DNA from: Bacillota bacterium
GTDB lineage: Bacteria > Bacillota > Desulfotomaculia > Desulfotomaculales > Desulfallaceae
Direction: 5' to 3'
Assembly: GCA_023439185.1 (NCBI GenBank)
Contig: JAEXOR010000055.1
Span: 62,001 to 126,000 of the forward strand
Length of the DNA: 64,000 nucleotides
In this document: in pieces, positions 16,120 through 24,903 of the stretch
How the letters are laid out: each line of letters begins with the position of its first letter
How positions within the stretch are numbered: position 1 is the stretch's first letter
Notes under the pieces: generated by a model
The model's input: the letters and a program-made list of their open reading frames with translations, nothing else
The model's database searches: none
What the model was told of the DNA's origin: nothing
Position numbers and translations under genes: made by a program

Positions 16120-17163
16120 ATGAGCAATGTATTTCAGTCGATCTTTCTATCCAGGGCTGGTATTCACAAGTTGAAAAAAAGCATATTGTTTGCTCTGCCT
16201 GTACTGCTATTCTTGCTTTCCTTTGCGCTGGGGCGTTACCCTATTCCTCCAGATCAACTGATAACAATTCTGGCAGCCAAATTTGTTTCCCTGGAGCATA
16301 CCTGGCCTGATACCCTTGATACGGTTGTCTTTCAAATTCGGTTGCCGCGCATTATCGCGGCCATGCTGGTGGGGGCCGCTCTGGCCGTTGCGGGGGTCGC
16401 TTACCAGGGGATGTTTCGAAACCCACTGGTGTCGCCAGACATCTTGGGGGCGTCTGCCGGCGCCGGGTTCGGCGCCGCTCTGGGCATTTTTTATTCCTTC
16501 AGTATTGTCGGCATCCAAGTTTCGTCTTTTCTCTTCGGCCTTGCCGCGGTGCTGCTGGCCTATTCCATCAGCAACAGAATACGTCATGACCCCATGCTGG
16601 CCCTGATTCTGTCCGGTATCCTGATTGGAACCCTGTTTACTGCAGGTACTTCCCTGTTTAAATACATGGCCGACCCGTACGATAAACTACCGGCCATCAC
16701 TTATTGGCTCATGGGCAGCCTGGCTGCCATCGCTCCGCGTGATGTTTTTTCGGTGATCATCCCCATGCTGGTCGGGGCAGTTCCCTTGTACCTCCTGCGC
16801 TGGCGTCTGAATGTGCTGTCATTGGGAGAAGAAGAAGCCCGGGCATTGGGTATTAACACCGGCAGATTAAAGTTGACAGTCATTATTTGTTCCACCTTGA
16901 TGACCGCTGCCGCCGTCTCCATATGCGGGGTGATTGGTTGGGTGGGGCTGCTGGTTCCCCACCTGGCCCGTATGGTTGTGGGACCCAATTATAAGGTTTT
17001 GCTGCCGACTTCCATCCTGATGGGGAGTTCCTATTTACTGTTGGTGGACGACCTGGCCCGCCTAATGGGGGCAGTGGAAATCCCCCTGGGCATACTGACT
17101 TCTCTGATTGGCGCTCCCTTTTTCTTATATCTGCTGCAGCGTAACCGGAGGGGCTGGTCATGA
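16120..17163 (+). CDS. FecCD/BtuC-type ABC transporter permease (second copy)
   Basis: Membrane subunit of a metal-chelate importer, 347 residues. It is clearly a paralogue of the permease at 13925: both have SPDILGASAGAGFGAA, a YDKLPAITYWLMG/NDKLPAITFWLMG loop and GVIGWVGLLVPHLARMVVGP. The DNA is more GC-rich than the first copy, so the two were probably acquired separately rather than duplicated in place. ATG 16120 with GGAG at 16107-16110; an in-frame TTG at 16105 is less likely. It overlaps the ATPase by four bases (ATGA). Confidence 0.9.
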   Translation: MSNVFQSIFLSRAGIHKLKKSILFALPVLLFLLSFALGRYPIPPDQLITILAAKFVSLEHTWPDTLDTVVFQIRLPRIIAAMLVGAALAVAGVAYQGMFRNPLVSPDILGASAGAGFGAALGIFYSFSIVGIQVSSFLFGLAAVLLAYSISNRIRHDPMLALILSGILIGTLFTAGTSLFKYMADPYDKLPAITYWLMGSLAAIAPRDVFSVIIPMLVGAVPLYLLRWRLNVLSLGEEEARALGINTGRLKLTVIICSTLMTAAAVSICGVIGWVGLLVPHLARMVVGPNYKVLLPTSILMGSSYLLLVDDLARLMGAVEIPLGILTSLIGAPFFLYLLQRNRRGWS

Positions 17164-17978
17164 GACTGGAGCTTAAAAATGTTACCTGTGGTTACAGAAA
17201 CAAGCCTGTCGTCCACCAGGTTTCCCTGCACGTTGACGCAGGCGAGGTCTTGTATTTACTGGGGCCCAACGGTTCGGGAAAAACCACGCTTTTTAAGACC
17301 ATTTTAGGGTTATTAAAGTTACAAGAGGGGGAAACTTTGGTTGACGGTGAAAATATCGGGAATTGGCCGAGCCACAGAATAGCCAGGGTCATGGGCTATA
17401 TTCCCCAGGCTCATAATCCTCCCTTTCCCTATCAAGTTCTGGATGTTGTTCTCATGGGCAGAACAGCACACCTGGGTGCTTTCGCCTCGCCATCTGAAAT
17501 TGATCAGCAAATAGCAGAGGAAGCCATTGAGACCCTAAATATCTCCTACCTTCGGGACAAGGTTTACACGGAAATAAGCGGTGGGGAAAGGCAATTGGTG
17601 TTGATTGCCCGGGCACTGGCCCAGCAGCCGCGGATTTTGATTATGGACGAGCCTACCTCCAACCTTGATTTCGGCAACCAGATGATGGTTTTAAAGCAAG
17701 TTCAGCAGATGGCCCGCTTGGGTCTGGCGGTTGTAATGTCCTCTCATTTCCCGGGACACGCTCTTTTAAATGCTACAAAGGTGCTGCTTTTACATAAAGG
17801 AAAAGTTTTTGGCGCCGGTAAGCCGGAGGAAACGATTACTGAGGAGAGTCTTAAAATTCTGTTTGGGGTTGACGTTAAGATAATCACTGCCAGCATCCCA
17901 GCCCATAGTGATACGAAAGTGATCGTTCCGCTGGTTCACAAAAACGGTGCGAAGCAAAAATGGCCACATACCCCTTAA
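17160..17978 (+). CDS. FecE/BtuD-type ABC transporter ATPase (second copy)
   Basis: ATPase partner of the second permease, 272 residues. Walker A LGPNGSGKTTLF, Q-loop YIPQAHNPPFPYQ, signature EISGGERQLVLIARALAQQ, Walker B ILIMDEPTSNLD and switch SSHFPGHA are all present. No complete binding-protein gene follows, only a fragment at 18192; the lipoprotein at 21990 or 11725 may serve this transporter. Confidence 0.92.
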   Translation: MRLELKNVTCGYRNKPVVHQVSLHVDAGEVLYLLGPNGSGKTTLFKTILGLLKLQEGETLVDGENIGNWPSHRIARVMGYIPQAHNPPFPYQVLDVVLMGRTAHLGAFASPSEIDQQIAEEAIETLNISYLRDKVYTEISGGERQLVLIARALAQQPRILIMDEPTSNLDFGNQMMVLKQVQQMARLGLAVVMSSHFPGHALLNATKVLLLHKGKVFGAGKPEETITEESLKILFGVDVKIITASIPAHSDTKVIVPLVHKNGAKQKWPHTP

Positions 17979-18191
17979 GCGATTAGGCCCTGAGGAATGA
18001 TCAAACAGCGATGGGATCGCACAGCTCCACAGTTCAGGTGATGGATGGAGGTGGATAATTACCTGGTTATATTATCAATTAAGGATTGATGAACAGTATA
18101 ATACAGAATTGTTTTTTCATTTCCATCCGTAAGTTTGAGGGCTTCCCGGCGGGAAAATTAAACAAAACCGACTAATATGGGAGTGATGCTC

Positions 18192-18353
18192 ATGATCAGC
18201 AAAAAAATTAATAATATCGGCATAATTGTTGTGATGGTAATACTTACACTATCCCTTTATGGGTATCGGCTGGAGGCGGTAACAAGATTTGGGGAGCAGG
18301 GGTCAGACGAGTTGAACAATACCAGAGCAATTGGTTCTTACCCAAAGCAGTAA
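18192..18353 (+). pseudogene. Short ORF with signal-anchor, possible binding-protein remnant
   Basis: After GGGAGTG, ATG 18192 opens a 53-residue frame with a basic start (MISKKINN), a hydrophobic stretch (IGIIVVMVILTLSLYGY) and a polar tail that stops. It has the look of a signal peptide left from a deleted secreted protein in the place where a binding protein would be expected. No lipobox cysteine is seen. The rest of 17979-18518 holds nothing I can identify. Confidence 0.35.
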
Positions 18354-18518
18354 AATATCAGTCCGGAATGCAACTAAGCAATATGATTTCAGTATCCAAG
18401 AGGTTTCTTCAGGAAATGGGAATGGGCGTCACTTTTTAGATGTAGATAAACAAGTCCATCATTGGGTTACTGAACTAGTATTTGTGTCGCCGTCGTTAGC
18501 GGCGAAATGGAGGTTAAC

Positions 18519-19322
18519 ATGAAGAACGGAAATGGAAAACAGGCATTTGCCGGCGTAGACATCGGATCACTTACGACCAAGTCTGTGATAATAGCCGGCG
18601 GCCAGGTATTGAGCAGCATAATACTGCCGACGGGCGTCATGCCGGAGGAAACCGGGCATAAGGCATTCCTGGACTCGCTTGGCAGCGTAGGACTGACACC
18701 CGGGGATATTGGATATACCGTGGTGACAGGTTACGGGAGGATCACGGCAAACTATGCGGATAAGACGGTGACCGAGATTACCTGCCATGCGAAGGGAGCA
18801 CACTACGTCCACCCGGCGACCCGGACGATCATAGACATGGGCGGCCAGGACTGTAAAGTCATCCGTATTAACGGGGACGGTAAGGTGCAGGACTTTGCCA
18901 TGAACGACAAGTGTGCGGCGGGCACCGGCCGTTTCCTTGAGGTGATGGCGACGGTCTTCAGTGTCAGCCTAGACGATCTGGGCGCCATGGCACTGAATGC
19001 CACCGACCTGGTGCCCATCAGCAGCACGTGCACTGTCTTCGCCGAGTCCGAGGTCATTTCGCTGGTGGCTCGTGGAGAACGGCCCGAGAATATCCTGAAA
19101 GGCATCCACAGCGCCATATCGAACCGCGTAGCCGGCATGACGTTGAGAGTCGGCGTCGAGAGCGATATCCTCTTCACCGGCGGCGTGGCCAAGAACGCGG
19201 GGATGAAAGAGGCCCTGGAGGAATCGATCCGTGCGAAGATTGTCGTACCGGAATACGATCCCCAGTTTATCGGCGCTCTGGGCGCGGCCGTCCTCGCGAG
19301 CGGCTATGGTAAGGAGGTGTGA
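18519..19322 (+). CDS. BadF/HgdC-type ATP-dependent activator (archerase-like)
   Basis: ATPase that passes single low-potential electrons, driven by ATP hydrolysis, to a 2-hydroxyacyl-CoA dehydratase or double-cubane-type partner. The 267-residue product has the ASKHA phosphate motifs FAGVDIGSLTTK and IIDMGGQDCK, and the two cysteines that bind one 4Fe-4S cluster across the homodimer: C132 in NDKCAAGTGRF and C171 in SSTCTVFAESE. ATG 18519 has GGAGG at 18509-18513. Next to two partner-like genes. Its GC-rich codons differ from the set at 11.7-15.7 kb. Confidence 0.88.
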   Translation: MKNGNGKQAFAGVDIGSLTTKSVIIAGGQVLSSIILPTGVMPEETGHKAFLDSLGSVGLTPGDIGYTVVTGYGRITANYADKTVTEITCHAKGAHYVHPATRTIIDMGGQDCKVIRINGDGKVQDFAMNDKCAAGTGRFLEVMATVFSVSLDDLGAMALNATDLVPISSTCTVFAESEVISLVARGERPENILKGIHSAISNRVAGMTLRVGVESDILFTGGVAKNAGMKEALEESIRAKIVVPEYDPQFIGALGAAVLASGYGKEV

Positions 19323-19324
19323 GA

Positions 19325-20512
19325 ATGCCCCTCGATGCCGTAGACCGGATCAATGAAGCGCTGAAGGAGAGGCCCGCAGAGCTTGCGGCGGCCAGGGAGA
19401 GCGGCAAAAAGGTCGTGGGCTGGATGGGTTATAATGTCCCCGAAGAAATGATACATGCGCTGGGTATGATCCCTGTCCGGCTGGGCAGGGGCGGAGACGA
19501 CCGGCTCGTAGAGGTCGGCGCCCGCTACGTGTCCACGCAGAACTGCGTATTCGTGAGGGAAAGCGCCGGCCTCTTCGCGGAGAACGAAGACCCTTACGTC
19601 AGGAATTGCGATGCGGTCGTCGTCGATGCCACGTGTATCCAGCTCTACCGTCTCGCGGAAGTCATCCGGCATTATTTTCAGGTCCGGACCTTCACGCTGG
19701 GCGTCCCCAGAAGCTTCGAGCGTTACGCCGCCCGGGAATACTTCATCCGGGAAGTCGAAAGCCTCGGGTTGGAATTGGAACGGTATTCCGGCTGCGGGCT
19801 CGATAATGCGAAGCTTGCATCGTCGGTCGCGCTATACAATGGTATCAGGGATGCTGTCCGGGAGCTATATCGGTATCCGGCGGCCGCCGGCTCACCGATC
19901 CGGTGGCGGGAGGTATACGACGTTGTCATCGCGGGATTCTACCTGGACCGGGAACGCTACCTTGCACTGCTCCGGAACCTGCTGGAGGAATTGAAAGCCG
20001 GCGGCACCACGGGCGGCGGGCATAGTCCTGACAACGGTGTACGCATCGTACTTTCAGGCAGCGTCATTGCCCCCGGTGATTCGAAACTGATCGACATCGT
20101 CGAGCACTCGAACGGGACGATCGTCTGCGACAACCTTTGGTCAGGGTATGCCCCGTACCTCGACGCCGCGGTGAAGCAGCCCACAGTCCGCGGCATCGCG
20201 GAAGGCTACATGGACCGTACTCCCCATGCGGCGCAGCCGTGTCTCGACCCGGCCGCCGACGTGAGGATACGGAACATGCTGCGGATGGTTAGTGAAAACC
20301 GCGCGCACGGAGTGATTTACCATACGCTAAGGTTTTGCGACTCATTTACGCTCCGGACCGGCAATTTCCGGGATTCGATGAGATCCGCGGGGGTGCCTGT
20401 CCTGGACATTCACACCGAGTATGCGGGCTCTGACATTGAGTCGATCCGGACCCGGGTGGAGGCGTTCGTGGAGCTCATGGAAGGTAACCGGCCGATAAGG
20501 GAGGGATCATAA
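19325..20512 (+). CDS. 2-hydroxyacyl-CoA dehydratase-like (HgdB/BcrC family) Fe-S protein, first subunit
   Basis: A 395-residue member of the HgdB/FldC/BcrB superfamily, which binds 4Fe-4S or double-cubane clusters and accepts electrons from the activator encoded just before. Family features are KKVVGWMGYNVPEEMIHALG near residue 30 and cysteines C74, C95, C104 and C157, with a late cysteine in TLRFCDSFT. ATG 19325 with AGGAGG seven bases upstream. It overlaps the next gene by one base. No CoA-transferase, acyl-CoA dehydrogenase or other acid-fermentation gene is near; a metal-chelate lipoprotein is. The substrate may therefore not be an acyl-CoA. Confidence 0.8.
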   Translation: MPLDAVDRINEALKERPAELAAARESGKKVVGWMGYNVPEEMIHALGMIPVRLGRGGDDRLVEVGARYVSTQNCVFVRESAGLFAENEDPYVRNCDAVVVDATCIQLYRLAEVIRHYFQVRTFTLGVPRSFERYAAREYFIREVESLGLELERYSGCGLDNAKLASSVALYNGIRDAVRELYRYPAAAGSPIRWREVYDVVIAGFYLDRERYLALLRNLLEELKAGGTTGGGHSPDNGVRIVLSGSVIAPGDSKLIDIVEHSNGTIVCDNLWSGYAPYLDAAVKQPTVRGIAEGYMDRTPHAAQPCLDPAADVRIRNMLRMVSENRAHGVIYHTLRFCDSFTLRTGNFRDSMRSAGVPVLDIHTEYAGSDIESIRTRVEAFVELMEGNRPIREGS

Positions 20513-21915
20513 TGCTGCCATCGGGTCAATTCACGTACCCTGAGGAGGTCCGGCCCCTGCTGCTCGAGACCGACGACCTGGTCTTCGGTGACGGGCGGCG
20601 GGTCACGGCCGCCGAGATCTGGGACTATATGACCAGGGTCGCCCCTGCACGCTACCCGTATGCCTTCAATAACAGCATTACGTTCGGCAATCGTCTGTCG
20701 AGCGATGTCTACCTGTTGAGCGGGATCAAGCGCGCATATATGGAAATGACAAATACCGAGCGCATCGCAGACGCCCATAGCAAGGGCATTCCGCTCGTCG
20801 TAAGGCAGGGTGGATATACGTTCGAGCCGTATTATGCCGCAGGATGCATGCCCGTCGGGCCGTTATTCCCGAAGAACTGGCTCATGTACCTCGCTGAAGG
20901 CGACAGCTACCGGGAGCGGAACCGTCGGAGCATGCGCCTGCTGGATGAATCCCGGGCTCGCCTGGACATCGAATCGTGCAACCTGATCGCCAGCCTCGCG
21001 CTGCTGAATTCATACGACACGCCTGTCGATATGATCGCCCCGTTCGTCTGCACGCGCTGTTCGGACATGGCTTATGTCATGGAAGCCTATGCCATGAGGG
21101 CCGGCCGTAATGGCGGTAAGGTTATCCCTTCTTTCGTGATGGACTACCCCGTCAATAACAATTGGGGCGAGTGGCGGGTCGACTACCTGGAACAAGAGCT
21201 GAGGCTCCTGGTCGAGAAGCTCGGTAAGCTGTCCGGCAGGGAAGTCACGGACGCGGACATGTGGGCGGAGATCCGCAGGGAAAACCGGGCCCGGGAACTC
21301 ATCAGAGAGTGCCAGAAGATCTGGTGGAGCGCAAAAGTCCCGCCGACCAACAGCAAGGACAATTCGTTTCCCCATTTCGGGGTCGGCGGCACCCACGACT
21401 TTACGGCAGCGATTCAGGTCCTCGAAGAGTCCCGCAAGGAGATCTCCGAGCGCGTGAGGAACGGTATCAAAGGTCATGGCCTGGTTGACGACCCGGCCCG
21501 TCTGTTCGTCTGCGGCTCCTGCGTGAACCTCAACCCCGCCTTCGTGGACGCACACGGAGGGGTCATAGTGGGAAAGGACGACATCTGGAGCACGGCGACC
21601 ACCCGGGTAAAGGAGACGGGCGACCCGTACCGGAACCTCGCCGAGGCGATGGCATCGCTGCCCTACGAGCGACCGACGGCGGAGCGAGCGGAATGGACGA
21701 TCGAGCAGGTCCGGGAGTCCAGAGCGGACGGCGTCGTCTTCCTCTACAATTGGGGCTGCAACTACCAGAGCGCCATCTCCTCGATGATCGCGGACATCGT
21801 CAAGGAGCGGACAGGGCTGCCTACGGCGTGCATCAGCCTCGGCGAACTTACGCGGCTCGAATCGATCGAGCAGTCCCAAAACAGGATCGCCGCGTTCCTT
21901 GAAATGCTCAGGTAA
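20512..21915 (+). CDS. 2-hydroxyacyl-CoA dehydratase-like Fe-S protein, second subunit
   Basis: A 467-residue relative of the preceding protein, consistent with a heterodimer. Cysteines that could bind clusters are C112 (AAGCMPVGP), C156, C180 and C183 (VCTRCSDM), two in VCGSCVNLN, and one in YNWGCNYQSA near the C-terminus. It is longer than typical HgdA/HgdB subunits (about 380-440). Start ATG 20512 overlaps the stop of the first subunit, so translation is coupled. Physiological reaction unknown; the ATP-driven reductase mechanism is known for the family, not shown here. Confidence 0.75.
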   Translation: MLPSGQFTYPEEVRPLLLETDDLVFGDGRRVTAAEIWDYMTRVAPARYPYAFNNSITFGNRLSSDVYLLSGIKRAYMEMTNTERIADAHSKGIPLVVRQGGYTFEPYYAAGCMPVGPLFPKNWLMYLAEGDSYRERNRRSMRLLDESRARLDIESCNLIASLALLNSYDTPVDMIAPFVCTRCSDMAYVMEAYAMRAGRNGGKVIPSFVMDYPVNNNWGEWRVDYLEQELRLLVEKLGKLSGREVTDADMWAEIRRENRARELIRECQKIWWSAKVPPTNSKDNSFPHFGVGGTHDFTAAIQVLEESRKEISERVRNGIKGHGLVDDPARLFVCGSCVNLNPAFVDAHGGVIVGKDDIWSTATTRVKETGDPYRNLAEAMASLPYERPTAERAEWTIEQVRESRADGVVFLYNWGCNYQSAISSMIADIVKERTGLPTACISLGELTRLESIEQSQNRIAAFLEMLR

Positions 21916-21989
21916 GGTTGCAGATGCTTAAATCTAAGAAAAACGAAGTAATTGTAAGATAGCCAAAGTATATTGAGGGAGGCGTAATA

Positions 21990-23102
21990 ATGGGAAAATT
22001 TCCATTAACTATAGTTAGGACTGTTGTAATTATCGCTATTATAACCGTGACATTGGTAGCGGGATGTACGAAGGCGGTGCATACCGTAACGCCCGATTCA
22101 ACTCAAACACCGGCGACCGCGCCCGCCCCGGCATCCAAAACGGTAACGGATCAGGCGGGACGCACCGTGGTATTACCGTATACGGTTAACAAAGTGGTGG
22201 CGGTAGGCGCCGTACCACCGATCAACAGCTTTATCCAGGCCATAGGCGAGGGTGACACGATAGCCGAGGGAGTGCCGGCGTCGTTCGACAAGAGCCAGTG
22301 GCGGTACCAGTTCGAGATAACGCCGAACATCGCGAACCTGCCCGTACTGCAAAGTTCCATGACTACCCCCGATAACGAAGCGATCATGAAGGTAGACCCG
22401 GATGTGATATTCACCACGACACCGAGTATGGTTTCCAATCTGCAAATTACTGGTATACCAGTCGTATGCTTTTCGGCGAACACCGGCAGCGACGTGAAGG
22501 ATTACATGACCCTGCTTGGGCAGGTCTATAATAGCCCGGACAAGGCTAAGGCATATAACCAGTACCTGGATGATAAAATCAGCTACGTGAACGAGATAGT
22601 ATCGTCCGTACCGGAGGACCAGCGGCCTACGGTGCTGTACATGACAGACCCGAAGACGCTGCATGTGCCCAACGCGGTTTGCGAGGAATGGATACGGGTG
22701 GCCGGCGGCATTTCCGTCTCGGCATTGGAGCACGTCGGAGGCAACTACCAGTTCAACATGGAGCAGCTAATCAGGTGGAACCCGGATATCATCATCGTGC
22801 GATACCCGGACCTGCTCGGGGATTTCTACAACGACAGCCGGTTCAGTAATCTCAAGGCGGTCAAGAACAAACAGATATATTCAACTCCGGCGGGCGTGCA
22901 GATATGGGCCGGCGGGACTCCGGAGTACCCGATGATGGTACAGTGGGCGGCGAAGCTGTTCTACCCGGACAGGTTCAAGGATCTGGATATGCAGAAGGAG
23001 ACCGTCGACTTCTACGCAAAGTTCTTTAACTGGAACATCACCCCGGAGAGGGCACAGGTGATCCTTGACGGGAGAATATTGAATGAATCATTTAAAGAGT
23101 AG
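21990..23102 (+). CDS. FecB/BtuF-like binding lipoprotein near dehydratase-like genes
   Basis: Lipid-anchored substrate-binding protein of 370 residues. A signal peptide ends at the lipobox VAGC, followed by a Thr/Pro/Ala-rich linker and KTVTDQAGRTVVLPYTVNKVV, the classic start of metal-chelate/corrinoid binding domains. WNPDIIIVRYPDL and KVDPDVIFTT mark the lobes. No permease or ATPase follows; the nearest are at 13.9-18.0 kb. Spacing of 74 bases from the dehydratase-like gene and similar base composition suggest one transcription unit. Its style (Thr-rich linker) recalls archaeal lipoproteins, which is only an impression. Confidence 0.85.
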   Translation: MGKFPLTIVRTVVIIAIITVTLVAGCTKAVHTVTPDSTQTPATAPAPASKTVTDQAGRTVVLPYTVNKVVAVGAVPPINSFIQAIGEGDTIAEGVPASFDKSQWRYQFEITPNIANLPVLQSSMTTPDNEAIMKVDPDVIFTTTPSMVSNLQITGIPVVCFSANTGSDVKDYMTLLGQVYNSPDKAKAYNQYLDDKISYVNEIVSSVPEDQRPTVLYMTDPKTLHVPNAVCEEWIRVAGGISVSALEHVGGNYQFNMEQLIRWNPDIIIVRYPDLLGDFYNDSRFSNLKAVKNKQIYSTPAGVQIWAGGTPEYPMMVQWAAKLFYPDRFKDLDMQKETVDFYAKFFNWNITPERAQVILDGRILNESFKE

Positions 23103-23151
23103 GGTCGACCATGCCTGATTTTACAATTCATTTATTTTCGAAATTATCCCC

Positions 23152-23180
23152 TTGCGCAAATTAATGGCAGCGCATATAAT
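23152..23180 (+). promoter_or_regulatory. Sigma-A promoter of amt (first copy)
   Basis: TTGCGC (23152-23157) and TATAAT (23175-23180) with exactly 17 bases between; the antitermination leader starts about 19 bases downstream. Confidence 0.7.
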
Positions 23181-23198
23181 AAAAAGTAATTAAATGAT

Positions 23199-23280
23199 GA
23201 TACAAAGTTGTATCGAAGATCGGGTCGAAGAAGTCCTGATGCCGTGTTATGCGCGGATTGGGGCTTTTTGTTTTAACGGG
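23199..23280 (+). promoter_or_regulatory. ANTAR-type antitermination module 1 before amt
   Basis: Hairpin 1 GATAC-AAAGTT-GTATC (23199-23214). Hairpin 2 GGTC-GAAGAA-GTCC (23223-23236) with one T-T mismatch. A terminator stem from 23233 pairs with 23254-23264 and runs into TTTTTGTTTT; its 5' arm shares bases with hairpin 2. Both loops have G at position 4. Confidence 0.75.
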
Positions 23281-23396
23281 GATGTTCCGTTGAACAAATA
23301 AGCTCTGCTGTATGCGATGCCATGGTGCAGTGCGAGGGAGCATTGATATCCACGGAACGCGGTTTAAAAACGGCGGGAAGCCGCCGTACAATCAGA

Positions 23397-23462
23397 ACTC
23401 CGACGGGGGAGTGGGGCAAGGGTGCTCATTTGGCTGAACAAGGGCCAGGAGCGCCTTTTTTT
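23397..23462 (+). promoter_or_regulatory. ANTAR-type antitermination module 2 before amt
   Basis: Hairpin 1 ACTCC-GACGGG-GGAGT (23397-23412), hairpin 2 GGGC-AAGGGT-GCTC (23414-23427), then a terminator GGTGCTC (23421-23427) with GAGCGCC (23449-23455) and seven T. The second hairpin and terminator exclude each other. The amt start codon is 33 bases further. Confidence 0.72.
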
Positions 23463-23494
23463 GTGCAATTCCAAAGACGGGAGCGTGAAGGTTA

Positions 23495-24817
23495 ATGGAA
23501 GTGGGGATCAGGGAAGTGGTGTCCGGAATCGACACCATGTGGGTAATCTTGTGCGCGGCGCTGGTGCTGTTTATGGAAGCGGGATTCGCTTTTCTGGAAG
23601 CGGGTTTTATCCGGGCTAAAAACTCATTGAATATAGTGATGAAGGTATTTACCGACACCACCGTGGGCATGCTGGGCTTCTGGGCCTTTGGTTTCGGTCT
23701 TATGTACGGCCTTGACAAGGCCGGTATTATAGGCTTCAGCGGCTTTTTCATGGGCGGCAGCCTGGAGCATATCGATTTGAGCGTACCCATTCCGGCGTTC
23801 TGGATTTTTCAGGCCGCCTTTGCCATGGTGGTGGCGTCCATTATATCCGGCGCCGTGGCGGAACGCATGAAATTCAGCGCCTACATTATTTTTACCTTTT
23901 TCTGCACCGCGTTTATGTACCCGGTGGTGGGACACTGGATCTGGGGTTCCGGCGGCTGGCTGGCCAATTTGGGCATGATGGATTTTGCCGGTTCGGCCGC
24001 GGTGCACGCCGTGGGCGGTTGGGCCGCCCTGGCCGCGGTTATCGTATTGGGACCGCGCACCGGCAAGTACAATAAAGACGGCACCGCCAACGTGCTGCCG
24101 GCTCACAACATGCACCTGGCTTTCCTGGGTACATTTATTCTATGGCTGGGCTGGTTCGGGTTTAACCCCGGCAGCACTCTGTCCGGTATGGACATGAGCA
24201 TCGCCCACATCGCCATGACCACCAACTTGGCGGCGGCGACCGGCGGCGCCACCGGCATCCTTTTCACCATGCGCCGTTACGGCAAGGCCGACCCCAGTAT
24301 GGCGGCCAACGGCGCCTTGGCCGGCCTGGCGGCCATTACCGCCGGGACTCCTTACGTAGGCTACGGCAGCGCGGTAATCATTGGTTTCGTGGCGGGCATC
24401 CTGGTGGTGCTGGCGGTGGAATTCTTTGACCGGGTGAAGGCCGACGACCCGGTGGGCGCCATCGCGGTGCACGGCGCTTGCGGTACCTGGGGTGTGTTGG
24501 CCGTGGGGCTGTTTGCCCGGGAAGGCGGGCTGTTCTTCGGCGGCGGCGCCGGGCAGCTGATGGTCCAGGCGCTGGGCGTGGCCAGTGCGTCGGTTTGGGC
24601 CTTCGGGATGACTTTCCTGGCCTTTAAAGTGCTTAAAGCCACCGTCGGTATCCGTGTTACCGCGGAAGAGGAACTGGAGGGACTTGATATCACCGAGCAC
24701 GGCATCAGCGCATACGCCGGCCTGGTCAACAGCCAGCTCAGGGGTCTGGGGCATCATTCCGGGCACGAAGCGGAGCGCGGTGCGATTCCGTTGGGTGAAC
24801 CGGTGGATATCAGGTAG
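23495..24817 (+). CDS. amtB: Ammonium transporter Amt (first copy)
   Basis: Membrane channel for ammonium uptake, 440 residues, about 11 helices, without a cleaved signal peptide. Family marks are FLEAGFIRAKNSLNIVMK, the conserved pore and fold motifs GGWAALAAVIVLGPRTGKY and HNMHLAFLGTFILWLGWFGFNPGS, and the late GACGTWGVLAVGLF with its histidine in VHGACG. No PII gene follows, unlike the second amt at 59537. A sigma-A promoter and two antitermination modules precede it, tying it to nitrogen control. A longer soluble C-terminal tail (EEELEGLDITEHG and onward) could meet a PII protein. Confidence 0.93.
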   Translation: MEVGIREVVSGIDTMWVILCAALVLFMEAGFAFLEAGFIRAKNSLNIVMKVFTDTTVGMLGFWAFGFGLMYGLDKAGIIGFSGFFMGGSLEHIDLSVPIPAFWIFQAAFAMVVASIISGAVAERMKFSAYIIFTFFCTAFMYPVVGHWIWGSGGWLANLGMMDFAGSAAVHAVGGWAALAAVIVLGPRTGKYNKDGTANVLPAHNMHLAFLGTFILWLGWFGFNPGSTLSGMDMSIAHIAMTTNLAAATGGATGILFTMRRYGKADPSMAANGALAGLAAITAGTPYVGYGSAVIIGFVAGILVVLAVEFFDRVKADDPVGAIAVHGACGTWGVLAVGLFAREGGLFFGGGAGQLMVQALGVASASVWAFGMTFLAFKVLKATVGIRVTAEEELEGLDITEHGISAYAGLVNSQLRGLGHHSGHEAERGAIPLGEPVDIR

Positions 24818-24852
24818 ACGGCAGGTAAAATGATATTACGATGAAAAAAGTA

Positions 24853-24898
24853 AAGGCGCTCCTGGTACCGCTGTGGTAACAGCAATATCAGGGGCGCC
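24853..24898 (-). terminator. Terminator of the ferritin-like gene
   Basis: GGCGCTCCTG (24855-24864) pairs with CAGGGGCGCC (24889-24898); on the minus strand the stem is followed by TTTACTTTTTTC. Confidence 0.6.
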
Positions 24899-24903
24899 GC
24901 AAT

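Noticed and set aside
18519..21915. Benzoyl-CoA reductase or 2-hydroxyglutaryl-CoA dehydratase operon
   Set aside because: Only one activator and two subunits, the second unusually long, with no CoA-ester genes nearby; only family level is supported.
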